Shown here piece by piece: positions 8,050-13,478 of a stretch of DNA of 15,063 bases; position 1 is the first letter of the stretch; each line of letters starts with the position of its first letter. The position numbers were made by a program, and so were the translations under genes. The stretch is from assembly GCA_009925965.1 (NCBI GenBank), contig RFPW01000036.1:1-15063 (forward strand). Reading direction: 5' to 3'. Source of the stretch: Betaproteobacteria bacterium (GTDB lineage Bacteria > Pseudomonadota > Gammaproteobacteria > Burkholderiales > Burkholderiaceae_E). Below the pieces are notes generated by a model. The model did not search any database and had not been told where the DNA came from. It was given only the letters and a program-made list of their open reading frames with translations.

Positions 8050-8844
8050 ATGAATTTTGCTCTGATTCTTTTTTGCCTGTTGCTGTTCACTTTCAGTTTC
8101 TGGATTCTCGAGAAATTTCTTTGGGCACCGGCCCGGCTTCGTCTCGGAGTCACGACCCAACCCTGGTGGCTTGAATACACCGCCGGATTATTCCCGGTCA
8201 TTGCCGTGGTGTTTTTCGTTCGCTCGTTTATCGTCGAACCATTCAAGATTCCGTCTGGCTCGATGATCCCGACCCTCCTCGTCGGCGATCTCATACTCGT
8301 TAACAAGTTCACGTACGGCCTCAGACTGCCCGTTATCCACACAAAAATGATTGATGTGGGTTCGCCAAAGAGGGGCGACGTCATGGTGTTTCGATTCCCC
8401 GCAGACCCTTCCGTTGACTACATTAAGCGGGTCGTGGGCCTGCCGGGTGACAAGGTCGCTTACGAACACAAGCGTCTCAAGATTAACGATGTCGAAGTGA
8501 CAGTTTCTCAGGCTGGCGAGTTTTACGACTCAGAACGCTTAAGTTACGCCCGTCAGTCTGCCGAAAAACTGGGGGATATCGATCATCGGTTTCTGACGGA
8601 TTTCGATAAGCCCTCGTTCATCTCGCCGATCGGAGATTTCCCGTTTCGCGATCAGTGTGAGTACACCTCTGCGGGGGTTCGCTGCACCGTTCCGGCGGGA
8701 CACTTTTTTATGATGGGCGACAATCGCGACAACTCGCTTGACAGTCGGTTCTGGGGTTTTGTACCCGAAAAGAACATTGTCGGCCGCGCGTTCTTCGTAT
8801 GGATGAATTTCAGCGATTGGGGCCGAATCGGGGCGTTTAAGTGA
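8050..8844 (+). CDS. lepB: Signal peptidase I
   Basis: This inner-membrane protease removes signal peptides from exported proteins, including presumably the MucD precursor. The 264-residue protein has two N-terminal membrane helices (about 2-20 and 43-62) and a periplasmic catalytic domain. The catalytic serine is Ser71 in PSGSMIPTL and the general-base lysine is Lys126 in DYIKRVVGLPGD. The C-terminal signature MGDNRDNSLDSRFWG (222-236) is intact. A region between about 150 and 205 is the variable insert seen in proteobacterial enzymes. rnc begins only 10 bases after the stop. Many relatives have a small DUF4845-type membrane gene between lepB and rnc, and there is no room for one here. Confidence 0.96.
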   Translation: MNFALILFCLLLFTFSFWILEKFLWAPARLRLGVTTQPWWLEYTAGLFPVIAVVFFVRSFIVEPFKIPSGSMIPTLLVGDLILVNKFTYGLRLPVIHTKMIDVGSPKRGDVMVFRFPADPSVDYIKRVVGLPGDKVAYEHKRLKINDVEVTVSQAGEFYDSERLSYARQSAEKLGDIDHRFLTDFDKPSFISPIGDFPFRDQCEYTSAGVRCTVPAGHFFMMGDNRDNSLDSRFWGFVPEKNIVGRAFFVWMNFSDWGRIGAFK

Positions 8845-8854
8845 CGCGTCTGCG

Positions 8855-9532
8855 ATGATCGATCCGCAGATCCTCGCACGGCGATTGGGCCATGCGTTCA
8901 CGGATCCGCAGTTGTTGCGTCAAGCCCTGACGCACCGAAGCCACGGCGGCGCTGACAACGAGCGGCTGGAATTCCTGGGAGACGGGATTCTGAATTGTGT
9001 CGTAGCCGTACTGCTCTATGAATCCTTTCCGAGGGTCGATGAGGGCGGGTTGTCCCGCTTACGCGCTCGTTTGGTGCGCCAAGAGTCGCTGGCCGCGATC
9101 GCTCAACAACTGGGAATATCAGACCATCTGTTGCTTGGAGAGGGCGAGTTGAAAAGCGGTGGTTTTCGGCGCCCATCGATCCTGGCAGACACCCTTGAGG
9201 CCTTGGTGGGGGCGGTTTTTCTCGATGCGGGTTTTCACGCGGCACGCCAGGTTGTTAGTTCTCTGATGCAGGAGGCGATCGCGGGCCTGGATCCGAAGGC
9301 GGAGGATCGTGACCCCAAGACTCGACTACAGGAGATGTTGCAGTCGCGGCGCATCGCTTTGCCCGTTTATCGAGTGTTGGCGACCCGGGGGGCCGCTCAT
9401 GAGCAGCAATTCGAAGTCGCCTGCGAGGTTGCAGCCCTCCAGATTTCGGTGGTCGCGATGGGTTCGAGTCGGCGTGCGGCCGAACAGGGTGCCGCCGGAC
9501 AAGCACTACAACAACTGAACAGGGCAACTTGA
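8855..9532 (+). CDS. rnc: Ribonuclease III
   Basis: This endonuclease cuts double-stranded RNA, processing rRNA precursors and regulating some mRNAs. The 225-residue protein has the RNase III domain with signature NERLEFLGD (35-43). The metal-binding residues Glu39, Asp43, Asp112 and Glu115 (in ADTLEALVGAVF) and Glu63 in VDEGG are all present. The C-terminal double-stranded RNA-binding domain runs from about 153 to 222. Two small departures from E. coli appear: the residue after GD is Gly instead of Ser, and the basic run in the RNA-binding helix reads SSRRAAEQ, lacking one lysine. The catalytic set is complete. The stop is one base before the era GTG. Confidence 0.96.
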   Translation: MIDPQILARRLGHAFTDPQLLRQALTHRSHGGADNERLEFLGDGILNCVVAVLLYESFPRVDEGGLSRLRARLVRQESLAAIAQQLGISDHLLLGEGELKSGGFRRPSILADTLEALVGAVFLDAGFHAARQVVSSLMQEAIAGLDPKAEDRDPKTRLQEMLQSRRIALPVYRVLATRGAAHEQQFEVACEVAALQISVVAMGSSRRAAEQGAAGQALQQLNRAT

Positions 9533-9533
9533 C

Positions 9534-10439
9534 GTGAACGCGGAACCAACGGGCCCAGACTATCGGAGCGGCACGGTCGCCATCGTCGGGCGACCGAACG
9601 TGGGTAAGTCGACGCTCCTCAATCGATTGATTGGCTCGAAGGTCAGCATCACCTCCGCTAAGGCTCAAACGACCCGACACCGAATTGTTGGCGTCTTGAC
9701 GCAAGAGCACGCGCAACTGGCATTTCTGGATACACCAGGATTTCAGACTCGCCATGTCGGTGCGCTCAATCAGGTCCTTAATCGAACGGTTCGTCAGGTT
9801 CTGAGCGATGCAGATGCGGTTATGTTGGTGATTGATGCACCAGCCGGCTGGACTCTGGCGGACGAGCGCGTATTGAAGCTCATTCCCGATGACCGCCGGG
9901 TCATCCTTGTTCTGAATAAGACCGATGCGGCGGGAGAGCGCTCGGCCTTGTTGCCACTGGTTGATCGCGTGCGGCAGCTACGCGAATTTGCAGCCGTTGT
10001 TCCTATCAGCGCGCAGCGGGGGACTCAGCTCGACGCTTTGATCGAGGAGTGTGTGCGCTTGCTTCCGCCGGGGCCGCCGTTGTACGAGCCGGACGCGATT
10101 ACCGACCGGAGCGAACGTTTTCTTGCCTCTGAGGCCCTCCGCGAGAAGGTGTTTCGTCTGGTTGGCGATGAACTCCCGTACACCACGACGGTTGTGATTG
10201 ATCAGTTCGACGAATTGCCGAACTTGCGTCGAATCCGGGCAACGATTCTTGTCGAACGGGACGCTCACCGGCCCATCCTGTTAGGTGCCGGCGGCGAGCG
10301 GATGAAAAGGATCGGCAGTGAAGCACGGACCGATCTCGAACGCTTGTTTGGTTCCAAGGTTCACCTTGAGGTCTGGGTAAAGGTCAAGGGTGGTTGGGCG
10401 GATACCGAGCAATCATTGCGGGCCTATGGCTACGAGTAG
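9534..10439 (+). CDS. era: GTPase Era
   Basis: Era binds 16S rRNA near its 3' end and helps mature the 30S subunit. The 301-residue product has G1 GRPNVGKST (19-27), a G2/effector region with SAKAQTTRHR (41-50), G3 DTPG (66-69), G4 NKTD (128-131) and G5 SA (159-160). The C-terminal KH domain includes the nucleic-acid loop GAGGERMKRIG (251-261). The start is GTG, one base after the rnc stop, with AGGG about 10 bases upstream. This rnc-era coupling is conserved in many bacteria. The end overlaps the likely recO start by 14 bases. Confidence 0.97.
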   Translation: MNAEPTGPDYRSGTVAIVGRPNVGKSTLLNRLIGSKVSITSAKAQTTRHRIVGVLTQEHAQLAFLDTPGFQTRHVGALNQVLNRTVRQVLSDADAVMLVIDAPAGWTLADERVLKLIPDDRRVILVLNKTDAAGERSALLPLVDRVRQLREFAAVVPISAQRGTQLDALIEECVRLLPPGPPLYEPDAITDRSERFLASEALREKVFRLVGDELPYTTTVVIDQFDELPNLRRIRATILVERDAHRPILLGAGGERMKRIGSEARTDLERLFGSKVHLEVWVKVKGGWADTEQSLRAYGYE

Positions 10440-11208
10440 TCTGTCGATTGGGGCAGCCGCGGCGGAGGCGATGGGCTCGAGTCGCCCGGTGCGAAATGAG
10501 CCGGCTTTTGTGTTGCACAGCACCCCTTGGCGCGAGACCAGTCTGGTGGTGGAGCTATTCAGTCGGAGTTATGGGCGGGTTCCGGTGATTGCACGTGGCG
10601 CAAAGCGCCCCCGATCTGCCATGCGCGCCGTGTTGCTGGCGTTCCAGCCACTCACTGTTGGCTGGAGTGGGCGAGGTGAATTGCGAACACTGATGGCAGT
10701 CGATTGGGTCGGTGGATTGCCAATGCCGCAGGGCTCTGCGCTACTTTCGTCGTTCTATTTGAACGAACTCCTGGTGCGCCTGCTGCCCCGTGAAGATCCG
10801 CACCCTGAACTCTTTGATGCCTATCTGGAGGCGGTTGGCGCCCTGGGCCACGAGATGGCCATCGAGCCGACTCTGAGACGTTTTGAGCGATCATTGCTCG
10901 AGAAAATTGGGTATGGCGCAGATCTGGCTCGAGACGCCGATGGCAGGGCGATCGACCCGACCGTGATGTATGGATTTGATCCGGTCAGGGGTTGGGTTGT
11001 CCAGGCGGGTTTGGCTGACCCTGAAGACCGCCGTGCGGGTATGCAGGGGTTTGCTGGTGCGACCTTATGCGCACTCGCGAGTGGCGTTTTTGATGACCCT
11101 CAGTTGCTCGCCCAGATGAAGTCCCTGACCCGCATGATGCTCAATGTGCGGCTTGAGGGGCGTCCACTTGCGACCCGACAAATTCTGCTTGATTTGCAAC
11201 GACTATGA
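10426..11208 (+). CDS. recO: DNA repair protein RecO
   Basis: RecO works with RecR (and RecF) to load RecA onto SSB-coated single-stranded DNA. The 260-residue product has an N-terminal OB-fold marked by PAFVLHSTPWRETSLVVELF and the GRVPVIARGAKRPRS segment. A helical C-terminal domain follows, with FYLNELLVRLLPRE and LRRFERSLLEKIGYG. The start is uncertain: ATG 10426 (chosen) overlaps era by 14 bases, while ATG 10471 gives a 245-residue form closer to E. coli length but loses the overlap. A GTG at 10390 would overlap era by 50 bases and is less likely. The Ala/Ser-rich residues 2-20 look non-conserved. Position directly after era is the standard one. Confidence 0.93.
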   Translation: MATSSLSIGAAAAEAMGSSRPVRNEPAFVLHSTPWRETSLVVELFSRSYGRVPVIARGAKRPRSAMRAVLLAFQPLTVGWSGRGELRTLMAVDWVGGLPMPQGSALLSSFYLNELLVRLLPREDPHPELFDAYLEAVGALGHEMAIEPTLRRFERSLLEKIGYGADLARDADGRAIDPTVMYGFDPVRGWVVQAGLADPEDRRAGMQGFAGATLCALASGVFDDPQLLAQMKSLTRMMLNVRLEGRPLATRQILLDLQRL

Positions 11209-11238
11209 TTGATTCTTTTATGTTGAGTACGGATTGCC

Positions 11239-12006
11239 ATGATTGAACTGGGTGTCAATATCGATCACGTCGCGACGGTGAGGCAGGCTCGAAGAACCTA
11301 TGAGCCCGATCCCGTTTGGGCTGCGGTCGAGGCCCATCTCGGTGGCGCTGACGGCATTACCGTCCATCTGCGCGAGGATCGCCGCCATATTCAGGATGAG
11401 GATGTGCGCCGTTTGCGCGACCTCACGCACATTAAGCTCAATCTCGAGATGGCCGCTACTGACGAGATGGTTGGGATTGCGCGCTCCCTCAAGCCCGAGA
11501 TGGCGATGCTCGTGCCGGAGGGCCGCCATGAGGTAACGACTGAGGGTGGCCTGGATATCGCAGGAGAGTTGGCGGCTGGCGGTGAACGGATTCGTCGAGC
11601 CATCGGCGAACTCGCCGAGGCTGGCATCATGACCAGTGTGTTTATCGACGCAGACCCCCGGCAAGTCGAGGCGGCTGCTCGGGTCGGAGCCCAGGTCTGT
11701 GAGGTTCATACCGGTCCCTACGCGCATACCTTTCACGCTCAGGGTCGAGATCCCGAGCGATTGCCGGTGGCGGCTGAGCTCGAGAAGGTCCGACTTGCTG
11801 GCCAAGCGATTCGGGATAGCGGCATGCGATTCAATGCGGGCCATGCGCTCAATTACTTCAATGTGCAGCCGGTTGCCTGCCTGGCCGGCGTTCGCGAGTT
11901 GCATATCGGCCATGCAATCGTCTCGCGAGCGGTTTTTGTTGGGCTCAGAGAAGCCGTTCGGGAGATGAAGCGCCTGATGCGTGAAGCGCAGGGTTTCGTC
12001 GGGTAA
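11239..12006 (+). CDS. pdxJ: Pyridoxine 5'-phosphate synthase
   Basis: PdxJ closes the pyridine ring in the de novo vitamin B6 pathway, joining 1-deoxyxylulose 5-phosphate with 3-amino-2-oxopropyl phosphate. The 255-residue TIM barrel starts with LGVNIDHVATVRQAR (Asp9, His10). It carries HLREDRRHI (43-51), the catalytic-glutamate strand IKLNLEMA (Glu70), a phosphate-binding FNAGHALNY segment (198-206) and LHIGHAIV (221-228). Length and motifs are typical. The gene starts 30 bases after recO; the ribosome binding site is weak (GGA at 11231). The stop TAA shares its last base with the ATG of acpS (TAATG), a classic coupling arrangement that keeps pdxJ and acpS together. Confidence 0.97.
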   Translation: MIELGVNIDHVATVRQARRTYEPDPVWAAVEAHLGGADGITVHLREDRRHIQDEDVRRLRDLTHIKLNLEMAATDEMVGIARSLKPEMAMLVPEGRHEVTTEGGLDIAGELAAGGERIRRAIGELAEAGIMTSVFIDADPRQVEAAARVGAQVCEVHTGPYAHTFHAQGRDPERLPVAAELEKVRLAGQAIRDSGMRFNAGHALNYFNVQPVACLAGVRELHIGHAIVSRAVFVGLREAVREMKRLMREAQGFVG

Positions 12007-13478
12007 TGATTCGGGGGATTGGCACCGATATCGTCCGTATTGCCCGGATCGATTCGCTTGTCCAGCGTTGGGGCGATCGCTTCGTGCGCCGCATTCTGGG
12101 GCCTGACGAGTTGCGGGAATATTTTCGGCGCCGTGCGCGCGGTGGTTCGCAGCATGGGCATCGACGTGCGGTTGACTATCTCGCCAAGCGATTTGCTGGC
12201 AAGGAGGCCTTTTCAAAGGCATTGGGAACGGGACTTCGGGGTCCGATGACCTTGTTGTCATTGCAGATTCTCAATGACGCCGCGGGCAAACCGATTGCTG
12301 TTCCTCGCAAAGCGCTCGCATCGTGGATGCGGCACCATCGATACCGCTTCCACGTTTCACTTTCCGATGAGTTCGATGCCGCTATTGCGTTTGTAGTGAT
12401 TGAGGAGGATCCCGACATGACATCGCTCGTAACCCCGTTAGCCTCGAGCGCACCGTATGGGCCCGTCATGGCCGATATCGCTGGCCTGACCCTGACTGAC
12501 GGCGAGCGATCACGCCTGCGTGATCCCAAGGTGGGAGGGGTCATCCTGTTTGCTCGAAACTTTGCCAATCGAGCTCAATTGGGTTCGCTCACAGCCGAAC
12601 TGCATGCACTACGCGAACCGCCGTTACCTCCTCTGCTGATTGCGGTGGATCATGAAGGAGGGCGGGTTCAACGTTTTCGCGAGGGGTACTTTCATCTTCC
12701 CCCGATGCGACGGTTTGGGGCGATTTGGGACCAGAGCCCTGCGCTGGCTTTGGCCGCCGCGACCGATGCTGGCTTCGTGCTGGGCGGAGAGTTACGTCGC
12801 GATGGCGTTGATTTCAGCTTCACACCGGTCCTCGATCTGGATTGGGGTGAAAGCGGCGTCATTGGCGATCGGGCCTTTCATGCCGACCCTGCTGTGGTGA
12901 CGGCGCTCGCGCGTGCGCTGTCCCATGGCCTCCTGTTGGCGGGGATGCGAAATTGCGGGAAGCATTTCCCCGGGCATGGCTGGACTCGCGCCGACTCGCA
13001 TCACGAGCTCCCGGTCGACGACAGATCGCTGGACGCGATCCTGGCGCAGGATGGCGAGGCTTTCAAAGCGTTTGGTTCTCCTGCGTTGGCGTCCGTCATG
13101 ACCGCGCATGTCGTGTACCCCAGCGTCGACGCTCGTCCGGCCACATTTTCGCCCCTATGGTTGCAAACGGTTCTCCGTGAACGATTTCAGTTTGATGGGG
13201 TCATTTTTAGCGATGACCTGAGCATGGCGGGTGCGGTGAGCATGGGTTCCATTGAGGAACGGGCGCTCTCAGCGATAACGGCCGGGTGCGACATGATCCT
13301 AGTTTGTAATGCACCCGAACAGTCTCAGCGCGTCATCGCCTGCGATTCGATCCAGAACAATCCCGAGTCTTCGCGGCGGATTGCAAGCCTCGCGCCCGTG
13401 GGGCCACCCCCCAGCGACGCCTTACTCAATCAGGTCCGCGAACGTTTGCAACAGTTGCTTGTGGGGCAGGGTGACTGA
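12006..13478 (+). CDS. acpS-nagZ: In-frame fusion: holo-ACP synthase + beta-N-acetylglucosaminidase
   Basis: One open frame of 490 codons encodes two whole enzymes. Residues 1-135 are AcpS, which attaches 4'-phosphopantetheine to AcpP: GTDIVRIARI (6-15, Asp8), AKRFAGKEAFSKALGTG (60-76, Glu67) and the terminal strand AIAFVVIEED, where E. coli AcpS ends. Residues 152-490 are NagZ, a family 3 glycosidase of cell-wall recycling: GPVMADI, DHEGGRVQRFREG (215-227), KHFPGHG (319-325), Asp330/His332 in ADSHH and the nucleophile in FSDDLSM (near Asp403). The junction is only about 16 residues and has no stop. An AcpS insert (about 40-55) is Arg-rich. AGGAGG and ATG at 12403-12419 would also allow NagZ alone. 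A one-base sequencing error in the junction cannot be excluded. Confidence 0.88.
   Translation: MIRGIGTDIVRIARIDSLVQRWGDRFVRRILGPDELREYFRRRARGGSQHGHRRAVDYLAKRFAGKEAFSKALGTGLRGPMTLLSLQILNDAAGKPIAVPRKALASWMRHHRYRFHVSLSDEFDAAIAFVVIEEDPDMTSLVTPLASSAPYGPVMADIAGLTLTDGERSRLRDPKVGGVILFARNFANRAQLGSLTAELHALREPPLPPLLIAVDHEGGRVQRFREGYFHLPPMRRFGAIWDQSPALALAAATDAGFVLGGELRRDGVDFSFTPVLDLDWGESGVIGDRAFHADPAVVTALARALSHGLLLAGMRNCGKHFPGHGWTRADSHHELPVDDRSLDAILAQDGEAFKAFGSPALASVMTAHVVYPSVDARPATFSPLWLQTVLRERFQFDGVIFSDDLSMAGAVSMGSIEERALSAITAGCDMILVCNAPEQSQRVIACDSIQNNPESSRRIASLAPVGPPPSDALLNQVRERLQQLLVGQGD
12403..12408 (+). promoter_or_regulatory. Internal consensus Shine-Dalgarno for nagZ
   Basis: AGGAGG, extended on both sides as GAGGAGGA, lies 8 bases before the in-frame ATG at 12417. 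It is the best SD match I saw in the window, and it falls exactly at the AcpS/NagZ junction, coding for the last residues of AcpS. This strongly suggests independent initiation of NagZ inside the fused frame. Confidence 0.75.
12417..13478 (+). CDS. nagZ: NagZ from internal start (alternative product of the fused frame)
   Basis: Initiation at ATG 12417 would give a free 353-residue NagZ, near the family's usual length (E. coli about 341). NagZ removes N-acetylglucosamine from anhydromuropeptides in the cytosol during peptidoglycan recycling, and in some bacteria its product controls beta-lactamase induction. The residue set is complete: KHFPGHG, the Asp/His dyad in ADSHH and FSDDLSM. Its first 14 residues (MTSLVTPLASSAPY) look like a leader before the conserved GPVM. 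ATG 12468 is a second candidate but has no comparable ribosome binding site. This entry is a nested product of the acpS-nagZ frame, not a separate locus. The stop overlaps the uvrC start by 8 bases. Confidence 0.75.
   Translation: MTSLVTPLASSAPYGPVMADIAGLTLTDGERSRLRDPKVGGVILFARNFANRAQLGSLTAELHALREPPLPPLLIAVDHEGGRVQRFREGYFHLPPMRRFGAIWDQSPALALAAATDAGFVLGGELRRDGVDFSFTPVLDLDWGESGVIGDRAFHADPAVVTALARALSHGLLLAGMRNCGKHFPGHGWTRADSHHELPVDDRSLDAILAQDGEAFKAFGSPALASVMTAHVVYPSVDARPATFSPLWLQTVLRERFQFDGVIFSDDLSMAGAVSMGSIEERALSAITAGCDMILVCNAPEQSQRVIACDSIQNNPESSRRIASLAPVGPPPSDALLNQVRERLQQLLVGQGD

Noticed and set aside
8035..8065. Sigma-E-like promoter: GAACTT at 8035-8040 and TCTGA at 8061-8065
   Set aside because: The spacer is 20 bases, longer than the usual 16-17, and the -10 would fall inside the lepB coding region after its ATG.
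9255..9755. 166-codon - strand open frame opposite rnc and era
   Set aside because: It is a shadow of two conserved genes, with no domain and no ribosome binding site that I could see.
11218..12261. Long open frame of 347 codons on the - strand, opposite pdxJ and acpS
   Set aside because: It lies wholly antisense to two well-conserved genes, has a low-complexity Arg/Pro/His/Ser-rich translation with no recognisable domain, and is explained by codon bias of the + strand genes.
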